A stretch of 64,000 nt of DNA from Micropterus salmoides (Eukaryota > Chordata > Actinopteri > Centrarchiformes > Centrarchidae). Position numbers and translations under genes: made by a program. Location: NCBI RefSeq assembly GCF_014851395.1, contig NW_024041150.1, positions 30,506,305-30,570,304 on the forward strand, given 5' to 3'. Shown here piece by piece: positions 25,701 to 37,869 of the stretch (position 1 is its first letter; each line of letters begins with the position of its first letter). The notes below the pieces were generated by a model. The model was not told the DNA's origin and ran no database searches. It saw only the letters and a program-made list of their open reading frames with translations.

Positions 25701-26773
25701 GCTGATTCAGGTCTGAGTCCAAGACTGCACGAAGGCTTGTTTCTAGTGGGTTTTTTATTGCCCTATGCTTTCCCTCTCAGATCCAGGTTTTTGGGTAACA
25801 AATTTTTTATAAATATACTTTTTATTTCAACAAAAGACATGCAATTTATTTTGTGAGCTTTATAGCGTAAACAGCTGAAGCTAATGTCTCCAACGGCACC
25901 AAATATCATTCTCAGTATTTTAGTGCTCTTGTGTTATTTATTTTCATGGGCTGCAAAAAGGGTGGGAGATTTTCAGTTGGATACTTTCAACATCTAGTCA
26001 TCTCTTGCTGGTTTCTGCAACATTGCCTATAAAACTACAACATAAACTTTTTGTTTTAAATTTTAACTGGACATGCAGTAAGTGTTTAAATGTATTTCAT
26101 TTAAACACATTTAGACACAATTTTTTGGAGTGTGTTGGACAGTCACCAGTTCAGTGTTTCTATTTCTGTTTGTTTTCATCCTGTTACGTAAAAGACCTTT
26201 CATAAACTGACTCTTCTTATCAGTGAAAGTTTGGAAACTTCTGCATTTTATTATTCAAATAACTTTAAGTTAGTTTCATGTGATTGCAGAGCATGCAATA
26301 TTTTAAATCTGCCTCAGCACATTGAGAGAGTGAAGCGGAGAGAAGAAATCATCAAATGTAAGTTGAAACTCTGTTGTGTGTGAAAAGGCAGACAGTTGAG
26401 TATATCCAATGTAGAAATGTATCCAACATCTTCTAAATGCTATTTGTCCTTCAGTACTTTTGTCAAATTAATATGAATTTAGCCGTTTCATTTGACACTT
26501 AGTATTTTAGGATGTTGTCAGGGTTTAAGTGGTGAGGCAGGTGGAGGACCCAAATGCAGGGCACAAGGCTGGCAGGTTCAGTTCAAAAAAGTTTTATTAA
26601 ACCAAACCACACTTACAGGCAGTGGCTGAGTCCAATGGAGAATCCACAAGGGCATGGGGTAAACACAAATCCAAAGTACAGGCAGATATCCAAAAAAAAC
26701 ACACAGGCGACAGGGCAAGGTGGCTACAAACCACAACAACAGCAGACAAAACTAAACAGAAACACCAGGCATA

Positions 26774-28191
26774 CAGGTGCTGGTCATATAATTAGAATAT
26801 CATCAAAAAGTTGATTTATTTCAATAATTCCATTCAAAAAGTGAAATTTGGATATTATATTCATTCATTACACTGATGTATTTCAAATGTTTATTTCATT
26901 TAATTGTTATGATTAAAACTGACAACTAATGAAAATCCCAAATTCAGCATCTCCGAAAATTATTTACTTAATACATAAAAAGGATTTTTAGAAATGTTGG
27001 CCAACTGAAACGTATGAGTCTGTACAGCACTCAATACTTAGTTGGGGCTCCTTTTGCCTGAATTACTGCAGCAATGCGGCGTGGCATGGAGTCGATCAGT
27101 CTGTGGCACTGCTCAGGTGTTAGAGCCCAGGTTGCTCTGATAGTGGCCTTCAGCTCTTCTGCATTGTTGGGTCTGGCGTATCGCATCTTCCTCTTCACAA
27201 GAACAGGGATACCATGGTCCTTAAACCAGGTACTGGTAGCTTTGGCACTGTGTGCAGCTGCCAAGTCCTGTTGGAAAATGAAATCTGCATCTCCATAAAG
27301 TTGGTCAGCAGCAGGAAGCATGAAGTGCTCTAAAACTTCCTGGTAGACAGCTGTGTTGACCTTGGACCTCAGAAAACACAGTGGACCAACACCAGCAGAT
27401 GACATGGGACCCCAAACCATCACTGACTGTGGAAACTTTACACTGGACTTAAAGCAACGTGGATTCTGTGCCTCTCCTCTCTTCCTCCAGACTCTGGGAC
27501 CATGATTTCCAAAGGAAATGCAAAGTTTACTTTCATCAGAGATCATAACTTTGGACCACTCAGCAGCAGTCCAGTCCTTTTTGTCTTTAGCCCAGGCGAG
27601 ACGCTTCTGACGCTGTGTCTTGTTCAAGAGTGGCTTGACGCAAGGAATGCGGAAACCCGTGTCTTGCATACGTCTGTGCGTGGTGGTTCTTGAAGCACTG
27701 ACTCCAGCTGCAGTCCACTCTTTGTGAATCTCCCCCACATTTTTGAATGGGTTTTGTTTCACAATCCTCTCCAGGGTGCAGTTATCCCTATTGCTTGTAC
27801 ACTTTTTTCTACCACATCTTTTCCTTCCCTTCTCCTCTCTATTAATGTGCTTGGACACAGAGCTCTTCCCCATGATTGTGTAGCTTCCAGAACTAGACTG
27901 AGAGACCATTTAAAGGCCTTTGCAGGTGTTTTGAGTTAATTAGCTGGTTAGAGTGTGGCACCAGGTGTCTTCAATATTGAACCTTTTCACAATATTCAAA
28001 TTTTCTGAGATACTGATTTTGGGGTTTTCATTAGTTGTCAGATATAATCATCAAAATTAAAAGGAATGAACACTTGAAATATATCAGTCTGTGTGGAATG
28101 AATGTATACATTTACAAGTTTCACTTTTTGAATGGAATTACTGAAATAAATCAACTTTTTGATGATATTCTAATTATATGACCAGCACCTG
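26774..28191 (-). mobile_element. Tc1-like transposon with long inverted repeats
   Basis: A 1418-bp element flanked by TA on both sides (26772-26773 and 28192-28193). The inverted ends start CAGGTGCTGGTCATATAATT and stay almost identical for more than 70 bases. It encodes a transposase on the minus strand. It is nested in the A/C-rich repeat. The near-identity of the ends implies a fairly recent insertion. Confidence 0.9.
27031..27909 (-). CDS. Tc1-like transposase with internal deletion of the last catalytic block
   Basis: A 292-aa open frame (family about 340 aa) for the DDE transposase that cuts and pastes the surrounding Tc1 element. An N-terminal basic DNA-binding region is followed by WTAAEWSKVMISDES (first Asp) and FIFQQDLAAAHSA (second Asp). 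The expected WPxNSPDLNPIEN block with the final Glu is missing. The text jumps from GIPVL to VKRKMRYARP in frame, so about 16-18 residues are lost. The C-terminal SMPRRIAAVIQAKG tail is intact. The open frame is preserved but the enzyme should be inactive. Confidence 0.88.
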   Translation of the reverse strand: MVSQSSSGSYTIMGKSSVSKHINREEKGRKRCGRKKCTSNRDNCTLERIVKQNPFKNVGEIHKEWTAAGVSASRTTTHRRMQDTGFRIPCVKPLLNKTQRQKRLAWAKDKKDWTAAEWSKVMISDESKLCISFGNHGPRVWRKRGEAQNPRCFKSSVKFPQSVMVWGPMSSAGVGPLCFLRSKVNTAVYQEVLEHFMLPAADQLYGDADFIFQQDLAAAHSAKATSTWFKDHGIPVLVKRKMRYARPNNAEELKATIRATWALTPEQCHRLIDSMPRRIAAVIQAKGAPTKY

Positions 28192-29911
28192 TACATATAC
28201 ACACAGGGACTAACGAGCAGGGTGTGAACAACACAGGTGACAGGGAGGCAGACAGATTACTGAGGGGGGAAAAGACAAAACACAAGTTACTCAACACTAA
28301 ACACCAGAGTAATATAAATAAAGTAATACAAGCAGACAGATCACAAATAAACTAACACCAACAAGGAACACAGACAGAAGCTAAGGTTAAACAGAACTCA
28401 GAGCAGACACGGGCAAAACACCACAAACCAGGAGTAAACACTTAAAACATGAACTAAAGGTACAGGACTAAGAACTAAGATATGAGACAAGACAGATACT
28501 ACGTAACTAAGATGTGGACGAATAATAATAATAAAGGCTACACAGAGACTAGAGCAGAATGAACAAAATAAGATTAATTAATAAAACTGGCAGAGAACAT
28601 AAATAGACAAGCAGACAGAACTCAAGCATGATGGTACAGAAGCTAATACATGAGACTGGAACAGAACTGAAATCAAGAAAATACCAAAACACCACTAAAC
28701 ACCAGCTGACAGATAATAACCAGACAAACAGTAACATCGGGTAGAAGATGCACACTGAAGGTAGTAAGCAAACAAAAACTAAGTCTAAACTAACAGCACA
28801 GAAAAAGGGATTCTAACTGATAAGACAGGGTGGCTAAGGGAGAAAAGAAAACAGAACAACACAGATCACAAAGACTGGATACAAGACCACAGACTATATA
28901 ACAGATACCTAACTGATAAATGAAGAAACTAAACAGAACAGATGACAGGACAAACATGCAGATACAAAACCAAACCCTCAGAATCAAAACCCAAAAACAC
29001 AGCACTCAGGACAGGATCGTGACAGATATGTACAATGTTGAGTTTTTGATGACTCACTGTCAGAGATGTTTTGAATTAACTGTAACACTGACACTTTATG
29101 ATAGACATTACAAGAAACATGTATTCCAGGTTCTTGCAATATTTTTAATCCCTAGTTTGTATATTTTATGTGTTAACAAGTATTCACTGTTTGACTACGG
29201 TTTGCATGTTTCCTACCATCCTACATCCTCTTCCTTGTTGGACTAAACTTTGTATACTTGAAGGAGCGGTGCAGTTATTATTTTTTTAAACGTTCACATA
29301 CAGTACGTGTTTAAGAGCATTTCATTCAACAGAGACAAGCTGTTAAATCATTGTGTTTGGTTCTCTGCACACAAAAAGATCAGTTTCCTCTAACAGAGAA
29401 AAGATGCAGTGGAGTCTGTTTCTGCTCATTCTGATGGGTAAGTGGATCATTTACCAGCTCTACAGCAGCAACACTGCAACAGGTTGCAGTATAACTGCTG
29501 CAATATTACTTCTGCCCTTTACAGTTTGACAACTTTCTCATCTTATCAATAACGTATGAAAGAAGTGGACTTAAATTTAGAGCAGAGGTCAATAATTGGC
29601 GCACCGCCGTCCTGTCTGGATCCTCGGCCTATTTATTACTGAGAATTACTACCTCCTAAAGGACCGTTTCTATTTTAACCTGTGCAGCTTTTCTAGCATT
29701 TACTCCTCTGGTTTAGAGGCACAGGAAACTCACAGACCAATTGCATATGTTCTAATTGTCTCATGTGAAGCTGCTCTTATGTATTTCTTTAAATACAGCT
29801 TTCAGTTCAATTTTTTATTAGAGTAGATATTTATTATTCCTTCAGTTGGATGTGAAAAATAAGTTTTGTTGAAATATTTGATTTGACAGTCAGTTGTTGA
29901 CTGAAAACATA

Positions 29912-31119
29912 CACTCACCTAAAGGATTATTAGGAACACCTGTTCAATTTCTCATTAATGCAATTATCTTATCAAACAATCACATGGCAGTTGCTTCAAT
30001 GCATTTAGGGGTGTGGTCCTGGTCAAAACAACCTCCTGAACTCCAAACTGAATGTCAGAGTGGGAAAGAAAGGTGATTTAAGCAATTTTGAGCGTGGCAT
30101 GGTTGTTGGTGCCAGACGGGCCGGTCTGAGTATTTCACAATCTGCTCAGTTACTGGGATTTTCACGCACAATCATTTCTAGGGTTTACAAAGAATGGTGT
30201 GAAAAGGGAAAAACATCCAGTATGCGGCAGTCCTGTGGGCGAAAATGCCTTGTTGATGCTAGAGGTCAGAGGAGAATGGGCCGACTGATTCAAGCTGATA
30301 GAAGAGCAACTTTGACTGAAATAACCACTCGTTACAAATGAGGTATGCAGCAAAGCATTTGTGAAGCCACAACACGCACAACCTTGAGGCGGATGGGCTA
30401 CAACAGCAGAAGACCCCGCCGGGTACCACTCATCTCCACTACAAATAGGAAAAAGAGGCGACAATTTTCAATCCAGTCAAAAAAGACTGGAAAAATGTTG
30501 CCTGGTCTGATGAGTCTCGATTTCTGTTGAGACATTCAGATGGTTGAGTCAGAATTTGGCGTAAACAGAATGAGAACATGGATCCATCATGCCTTGTTAC
30601 CACTGTGCAGGCTGGTGGTGGTGGTGTAATGGTGTGGGGGATGTTTTCTTGGCACACTTTGGGCCCCTTAGTGCCAATTGGGCATTGTTTAAATGCCACG
30701 GCCTACCTGAGCATTGTTTCTGACCATGTCCATCCCTTTATGGCCACCATGTACCCATCCTCTGATGGCTACTTCCAGCAGGATAATGCACCATGTCACA
30801 AAGCTCGAATCATTTCAAATTGGTTTCTTGAACATGACAATGAGTTCACTGTACTAAAATGGCCCCCACAGTCACCAGATCTCAACCCAATAGAGCATCT
30901 TTGGGATGTGGTGGAACGGGAGCTTCGTGCCCTGGATGTGCATCCCACAAATCTCCATCAACTGCAAGATGCTATCCTATCAATATGGGCCAACATTTCT
31001 AAAGAATGCTTTCAGCACCTTGTTGAATCAATGCCACGTAGAATTAAGGCAGTTCTGAAGGCGAAAGGGGGTCAAACACAGTATTAGTATGGTGTTCCTA
31101 ATAATCCTTTAGGTGAGTG
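29912..31119 (+). mobile_element. Tc1-like transposon, copy A (dead), in lectin-2 intron 2
   Basis: A 1208-bp element with TA at both sides and roughly 28-bp inverted ends (CACTCACCTAAAGGATTATT). The transposase frame runs from about 30060 to 31087. The ancestral ATG is GTG here, TGA codons interrupt at about 30339 and 30545, and there is a frame break near the SDES region. The second Asp (FQQDNAPCHKA) and final Glu region (SPDLNPIEHLWDVVE) remain. It belongs to a different Tc1 family from 26774-28191, but to the same family as 41312-42495. Confidence 0.9.
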
Positions 31120-32204
31120 TATGTTGATACATTAGGTCACTGAATGATAACACAAGTTAGTGGTTATAATGTTCTGGACCTTTGCTTCAGGAAATTTTCT
31201 CTGACTGTACCTTTTTGAATTTTAATTGAATACCCCTGATTTTTAGGATGGTGTAAGATGTGGGTGTGACCTCATGATTTTGATTTACTAACAGATGCCT
31301 GTCATGCTATCAGCTCCAAAACTGCCAAATGTTCTCTGGTTTTAACTCTATGAGTATCACTTTATTGAAGAGAATAAGACCTGGGATTAAGCACAGAAGT
31401 ATTGCAGAGAGAACTACAGTGACTAACATGGCAGACTTGAGGAGACTCCTTGACGCTACAGTGCAGCAAGGAGAAGCCTGGATTGGGCTGCACTGGTCTC
31501 TGCCAGGGGTGGAGTTCAATGATAGTGAGACAAGATGGGGTGATAAACAGCCAAATGATTGCAGAGGTGTTGAGAACTGTGTGCATCGATCCTCAAATGG
31601 GATGGGAAAATGTCCCTTTTACTGAAAATTATACAGATTTCTGGTACGATAGTGAGAATATCTGGCTAGTAATGATATCATGTGTCTTTAGCATGTCATC
31701 CTGTCTAACCATTGTTTTTTAATGTGGATATATAACTTATTTTCAAGCAAAAACTTTATTGATGTTGTTAAAAAGTACTATATTTAACAGTCAGGCAATC
31801 GGTATTTGATCTTAGTCTTTTGTTTTACTTTTCATTTTTCATTTGTGGTTCTGGGTCAATGACGAGCTGGTCTGCTATGAGAACTGGGCCTATACTATTA
31901 ATGATACTGATGGGTAACACGACTGCAGCCATGGACAGCAAAGGACAAGATGAGTTGTCTCACTAAAACTGAGACTTTTGATTTCATCTGTGCTGTATAG
32001 TAAATTCTAAAACCACCCTATCTCACTGCAGACTTTCTATTTCTGGTGTATTTTCCTTTACTTCAGCAAGCTTACACTAACAGTGTACAATATCCACTAT
32101 CTGTTCTCTGGGTCTATTGAATGACAGTACGGCAAAAAAAATATCAACAGACATTGAGAGGATGTGGCTACACTAAAGTAAACATGTTTTTCTTTCTCCT
32201 TGTC

Positions 32205-32440
32205 CTGATTCGTGATGATGATGCAGTCATCTTAGGTCTGCATTACATCCTGCAACACCTCAACTCTCCAGGGACATATGCTAGGATCCTGTTTGTGGAC
32301 TTCAGCTCAGCGTTCAACACCATCATCCCTGACATCCTCAGCACCAAACTCACCCAGCTCACTTTGCCAGCCTCCACCTGTCAGTGGATCACAAACTTCC
32401 TGACTGACAGGAGTCAGCAGGTGAGGTTAATTTCCAAGAT
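32205..32440 (+). pseudogene. LINE reverse transcriptase fragment
   Basis: The frame reads AVILGLHYILQHLNSPGTYA, then ILFVDFSSAFNTI (RT motif A with its catalytic Asp), then WITNFLTDRSQQVRL. This is a Rex/CR1/L2-like reverse-transcriptase piece of about 70 residues. The rest of the RT is absent. Confidence 0.85.
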
Positions 32441-33731
32441 TAATCTAACGGCTAAATCAAAATCTTTTTCTCTGTTATTATCCTACCCCTCACCCTGGCT
32501 CCCCATTTTTTGGAATTCAATCATAGAAAACAGGTGGGCTACATCTAAGAAACTGTCCCGTTAATTAATTAAGATTCCTCTCTAAAATCACAGAGGCTGC
32601 AGGGCTCGCTGTCTGAACATAATGCTGTTGTGTTCAGAACTTCATTGCAACCGTAGTGGAGCAAATCAGGATGAAATCTTAACATGTTTTATGAAGTGGT
32701 GTGTATCAATATCCTAGTTCTCATCATTAACACTGAGTACAGATGTGGTGTGTAGTCCCCATGCAGGGTAACCTCGAGTTAACCATGAACAAAACTTGCT
32801 CGGAGCAGTTTAGAGATGCAGTGTAAATTGCCATGGCAACAGACCTCGGTTTACACCTATCCACCTTTTGTAGTACGGGAAGTTACACCCGACGTCACGA
32901 AGTTACTCCGCTTCGTAGTACAGGCCACCGCTTTCTGAAACAGGCCTCAGATGAGTACTGTGTGTTTTGCAATTATCATTTGCTGTTGTGTGTATTTGTG
33001 AGTATTTAATGAAAGAAAGGCTGCAGGTCGGGAGAGTATCTTGTTGACTCTCCGGACATCCGCATAAAAACCGGCTCATGGGAAAAAGGGAAGCAACATG
33101 AACCAGAATGTTTTTGGTAAAATTGCAAGTTATTTATTTGCAGGGTTCACAAAAAGAATGGAAAAAGGGCTGGTGGGTGCTGCTTAAATCAAAAACATAA
33201 CTTAAAGAGGTCACTCCAAATTGAGAGATAGCCACTATACTTCAAAATCAGCTTAAACAAAACTGTCTCTGACCCGTCATCAATAATCAAAATATAAAAT
33301 GAGCAGCACCCTCTAAACCTAGTGTGTCTAAACATAAAATGAATGTACAGGTGTCTGGTTGGTATCAGTTAGCCTTCTGCGCAGCGATCAGGCGCTGTCG
33401 GGTGACTGGGAGTGCCCCATCGCTGGATGATGTTAAGCCTGGGCTGGGAAGGCATCCTAGCACAGCAACCACATCCTGAGAGGTAGCAGACTTCTCCACC
33501 TCAGCTTCAAGTGAAACAGCTGACATAAACACACAGTCAGCTAACAGGAAATTAAAGAAATCATTTTCACTCTTACGTGCATGAGCGCGTGTGACACACA
33601 GGAATGTATGGTCACATTATGTGATTTTATTTTGAAAAGTCTGTAATTTCCAGGTGTTTATTGTTGTAGCAGAACCTAATTTAGTTAATTCACCTCCCTA
33701 GCGAGACAGCTTGGGAGGCGCTCGTCTTCAG
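32441..33731. other. no gene seen; probable repeat debris
   Basis: There is no splice-bounded coding frame. The sequence at 32720-32945 has repeat-like phrases ('cgtagtacaggcc', 'tttgtagtacggg'), but I cannot assign a family. Confidence 0.5.
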
Positions 33732-34543
33732 TACGACAGAAGCGAGGAAGAGAAGATTGCCTGTTGCCTGTCTCATAATTTTCCTGTTATCTACAGGTTA
33801 GTAAGTGTCAAAAAATCCTAGACATAAAAATATTTAAGTGTAATGTATATTTTATTGCCTTGTTGTGCTCTGTTTATCTGAGCCTCTCCTTTGTTGTTTT
33901 GAAATGTCTTGAATATAACGCAGTCGGGGATGCTAACGCTACTTGGCATGTTGAGCCAGCTTGGCTCACCTTGTGTATAACGTGTGTATTGAACTTGATT
34001 TTCTCGAGTGCTAATGTAAATGCTCCGTGATTGTATTCAGTTGATTAGGCACTTGCAAAAAGCAGCTTTGTGAAGAATGTGTTCGGAGATAATGTTTGGT
34101 GTTTATAATGCATATTTACTGTTTCATTAAATCTATTAGTAAAATGCTAACTTGCTACTCATGTCGTTCACCTATGGGTTAAGGCCATTGTATTTTGTTA
34201 GCTTTATGCTAAACATGTATTATTTCCTAGCAGCCAGGTTAGCTGGAAGCCTTTATGCAACTACTCAGTTATTATAGCTGTGAGCAGCAGACCCAAAGCA
34301 TTTGGAGAACAATTTATTTTATTTCTATATGAAGACTAGTGAAGAGTGGAATATTACCATTCTAACAGAAACTGGAATTTTGTTATATTGGTTTGTCATG
34401 ATGTGACCTTGAAATTGCAAATAAAGGAGAAATGTGGTGTGAAGAATTTAGTTAAAATACACATGTGTATTAAAGTACGACAGAAGCGAGGAAGAGAAGC
34501 ACACTGCCTGTTGCCTGTCTCATAATTTTCCTGTTATCTACAG
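33732..34543. repeat. direct repeat pair of 65/68 bp, possibly LTR-related
   Basis: Copies at 33732-33796 and 34476-34543 are identical except for a small change and a 3-base indel in the middle. Both end in 'ttatctacag'. The first is followed by 'gttagtaagt', which looks like a splice donor, and preceded by 'cttcag'. They sit just next to the Gypsy-like gag fragment and may be part of its terminal repeat, but unique sequence beyond the repeat differs on both sides. Confidence 0.55.
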
Positions 34544-34679
34544 AAAATCATAATCTGCAAACAGACCTCACGTCCGGGGACTGTTACACGCACATAATGG
34601 CACAGGTGGGAAACAGTGGACGGTAGCTGAGCTACTAGAGATGATTTATAACCCACCGGCGAATCTAACACCAGTTAAG

Positions 34680-35400
34680 GGGTGACTTTACCTCCGGCAA
34701 TGTCATTCCCCATCAAGAGAACGATACCTTGGATTGGCAACATGGAACAGACAGCAATAGGAAAAAGTCCAGTAACATTTAAGGACTAGCAATTATTTGA
34801 ACTGTCTGGTGACAGTAGAAGCACTTCCGCTCTGCGATCTGGGTGGACTAGGAGATGAAGGGGCAGAAACAGGGACACAGTGTGAGAAGGTAGCCTTGTG
34901 CGTTAACACATGCTCATCTGCTAAGACTGCCACCGCAGACAAGACGCTTACTTTCTGCTCATTCAGATACACTGCGATGTGCTCAAGCAAACATTTCTTA
35001 AAGTCTTCTAACAAAATTAACTCACTCAATGAATTACAGTTGTTAACTTTACAAGTTGAGCTACATTTATCAAAAATAACTCCCTTTTCTCTATCAAACT
35101 CGACATAAGTTTGACTCTGAGATTTCCTGTGATCTCTAAATTTCTGCGTATAAGCTTTGGGGACAAACTCGTAAGCACACAGATTTGCACTCTTTAGAGC
35201 ATCATAACTCAAACTGTCTTCTAAAGAGAGGGCAGCAATAGCATCTTGGGCTTTTCCATGAATTTTGCACTGATGTAAGAGTGACCACACCTGCTTTGAC
35301 TCTGCAATTTCTTCACTGGAAGAATTTCACATTTGGCATAGTATGCAGGATTGGACGCTCCGCAGATCTCGGGTCCAAACTACAGGTAACATTACCAGTA
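34680..35400 (-). pseudogene. Gypsy-like retrotransposon gag/protease remnant
   Basis: The main open frame is 34793-35290 on the minus strand, 165 aa, and resembles the SCAN-like capsid region of fish Ty3/Gypsy gag (blocks such as AIAALSLEDSLSYDALK and LILLEDFKKCLLEHIAVYLN). After a frame break, 34680-34750 reads as a protease-like GNDIAGGKV block. Polymerase and integrase are absent, so it is a dead fragment. Confidence 0.7.
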
Positions 35401-35931
35401 GGGAAAGTCTGTCTCGAAAAACGGTGAGGGAACCCTTGTGGTGACCCGCTGGACGCTGTAATGGACCTAAAAAACGGTGTACGGTGTTTTGAATAATTTC
35501 TTGCAATTCGAAAAAACCTGGACTGGTAAAGTTTATCAGAATTAGGCGTAAAACCTGTTGTGGTAGTCTTGATGTTTCTGTCGGGGAGACGTTATTACGG
35601 AAGAAGTTCGCCCATGTTCAGTTTATAGAACTATAAATATAGTTAATCATCGGGGGTGGTGATAATGGGTCTCATTTAAATCCAGCGGGGTATTAGACTA
35701 AAAATGGACCTTAAAAAATACATAAACAGCAATAAAAAAGCGGTGAAAGAAGGGAATTAAGGTAGTAATCTTTACTCATTACCATTGATGGCAACATCGC
35801 CCAGCACCGTTGCTCTAAAAGTTGCTCCGTGTATCATCATCAGAGACATGGTGTTCACCATGGTGGATGGTCTGACCCAAGTTTCAAGGGGCTGTTTCGT
35901 TTTTTATTGCGGGGCTATAGCATCCCCTGCT

Positions 35932-35997
35932 CTCTAGCACGATTGACAGGTCGCCATGGTAAGTTGCTACCATGGCGACCTGTCAATCGTGCTAGAG
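35932..35997. repeat. perfect 30-bp inverted repeat with 6-base loop
   Basis: Arms 35932-35961 and 35968-35997 are exact reverse complements around the loop AGTTGC. There is no coding context. It could form a hairpin or cruciform, and it could also be a cloning or assembly fold-back artefact. Confidence 0.9.
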
Positions 35998-36365
35998 TGA
36001 CTCATATCCACTGCACTGTGTAAATTTAACCATTGCCATTAAAAGACACACACTCGTTTTACTGTAAGTAAATAGTACTGTTATAGTCCTTTTACTTCAT
36101 CAACTTTGTACACACACATTGCACAGATAGAAAGGGAGTTGGCAGCCGAGACTGATTTGCATTATCCAAAACACTGGGGAAAAAAAGTCTGGTGGGTCTT
36201 GGCTATGTTCGCAGTCAAAATGCTGCTATCAATAGGCCTATTTGTACAACAAACAAATAAGTACACGCCAACGGTGGCCAGCGTTAGTTCCTGAAATTTA
36301 ATGACTACTTTCCTGTGGGTAACGTAGGCAAAATTAACTGTTTATATAGCTGTTTGTGTTTTAGA

Positions 36366-36515
36366 TCTTTCCCTCCTCCAACACAGCGGATTCAAATGAT
36401 TAACTCCTTATTAACTACTGAAGCTGCTTAAATCAGCTGTGTTGGAGCAGGGAGGGATTAAATCATGCAAGACAAGGGGTACTTTAGTCCAGCAGAGGGT
36501 TGGGAAACGCTGTCA
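36366..36515. mobile_element. hAT-like MITE fragment
   Basis: It contains the inverted blocks 'ctccaacacagc' and 'gctgtgttggag', then 'gcaagacaaggggt' and 'agggttgggaaacgctg', which is the layout of a very common fish hAT-type MITE. The left terminus is truncated. Confidence 0.6.
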
Positions 36516-37373
36516 TAGTAGACTGCATTACCTTCAGTTCAAATAAGAAGAATTCATACAGCCAGCAAAGTCAACATAATAGTAGAAATAATACCTGGAC
36601 AAATGAAAATAAACTCTTTACAAAAACATTTAATAAAGCTGAACACAGATATTAATGTAGTTAACTTGTGTTGTCCACAAAAAAAGCTAACCCTACCATA
36701 GGCTACTAATTCAGGAGCATGGTTCAAATTACGGGGAGGATTGGGGGAGGTTGACCCCCCTAATTAAGGCTGGGACCCCCCAGAAGAGGCAAAAACAACA
36801 CTTCAGGGGGTCTTTCTTTCCTGTAAATATTATAGAATATTTCCCATACTCACGCCTTATTTTCAAGAATCTTGAGGTATGATTTCTGACACCCCTAAAA
36901 TGGACTGTACCATTTCCTAATCTTGATGTTAGTTGAAGGTCTTGTCTGGCCACATCAGCAGCAGCTCCAGTCCACCACACGCTGGTGGAGACACTGTAAA
37001 TTAATGTCACTAGTTAGCTATCTTGCTTCTTTAATACACTTAACTTTCCTACCTTTAGAGTTTCGTAATTAGCATTTCTTTTACTTACTAAATGAGCTAT
37101 GAGCTATGTGATATTAGCTAGCTGATAGGCCACCCTGTAATTTCATTACCACTTTTTATCTTTTTTTTTTTTTCATATTTTATGCAATTGTTAGCCAACA
37201 CTGGATTAGCAATGAAATTGAGAATTAGGTTTTGTAAATAGGCCTACACATTTTGACATCAATATAGAGTTCATTGTAAGTATTTTCTGAGTCTTTCTAC
37301 ACTGGAATTCAGGAGTTTTACCTCCCCAGGTAAATGTTAAAATTCAGGTGTGTTATTTCAAATGTATTCAGTT

Positions 37374-37445
37374 TTATTTATATAGCGCCAATTCATTACA
37401 AAAGGCATCTCACTTTTTATATAGAGCAGGTCTAGACAATACTCT
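37374..37445. repeat. LINE/SINE 3' tail-type repeat
   Basis: The phrase 'ttttatttatatagcgccaa' followed by 'aaggcatctca' is a ubiquitous teleost repeat motif. Only a short fragment is present. A related end occurs at 44331-44400. Confidence 0.5.
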
Positions 37446-37869
37446 GTTTAATATTATTTAAAGAGACGCAAAAAGTCCCAATTCCCCAACATCAGTGTAT
37501 GACTACTGCACACACACACAGCTATAGTTTCAACACTGTGAGCTTAACTTTAGCTGTCTATTTATATTGGTGTGTTTTGTAACACAGTTTTCACATGCAT
37601 CTGCATACAAACCTCTATACACTATCCCTTTCTTCTTACTTACTTGGAGAAAGCTTAAAGCCCCAATTATACAATCATTGTTATACTATTGCTTCTTTGA
37701 TTTTACTTCTCACCTTTATGGGATCTCGTCTCTTGTCCGGATGGCCCCATCATCTGCTTGAGAGAGCTGACCCAATCCTTCTGTCGAGATTCATAAAGAT
37801 TATCATTAATCATAATATTAAATAAAATAATTTAAAATTCCTCACACACTTCTGATCCCACTTTAACTC

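Larger units (their letters stand above)
26519..29024. repeat. long A/C-rich interspersed repeat inserted in lectin-2 intron 1
   Basis: The insertion is bounded by 'gttgtcaggg' on the left and 'gatcgtgacag' on the right, and interrupts sequence that is continuous in lectin copies 1 and 3. Its + strand is extremely A/C-rich with no coding frame. The weak inverted ends (TGTCA) suggest a non-autonomous DNA transposon. It hosts the Tc1 element at 26774-28191. A compositionally similar repeat sits at 10690-11037. Confidence 0.55.
26190..32005 (+). pseudogene. C-type lectin pseudogene, copy 2
   Basis: It keeps the non-coding exon 1 (ends 26357, then GTAAGT) and the signal-peptide exon (ATG 29404, exon to 29437). 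The CTLD1 exon (about 31344-31650) is wrecked. Compared with copies 1 and 3, 26 bases spanning the 3' splice site and first Cys are gone, an in-frame TAA replaces a Glu codon of the WDEA motif, and further deletions of about 14, 30 and 9 bases follow. The CTLD2 exon is absent. Only a piece of CTLD3 survives at about 31845-32000, with a nonsense codon just after the NDTDG position. Two large insertions occupy its introns: a repeat with a nested Tc1 at 26519-29024, and a Tc1 at 29912-31119. It cannot encode a lectin. Confidence 0.88.
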
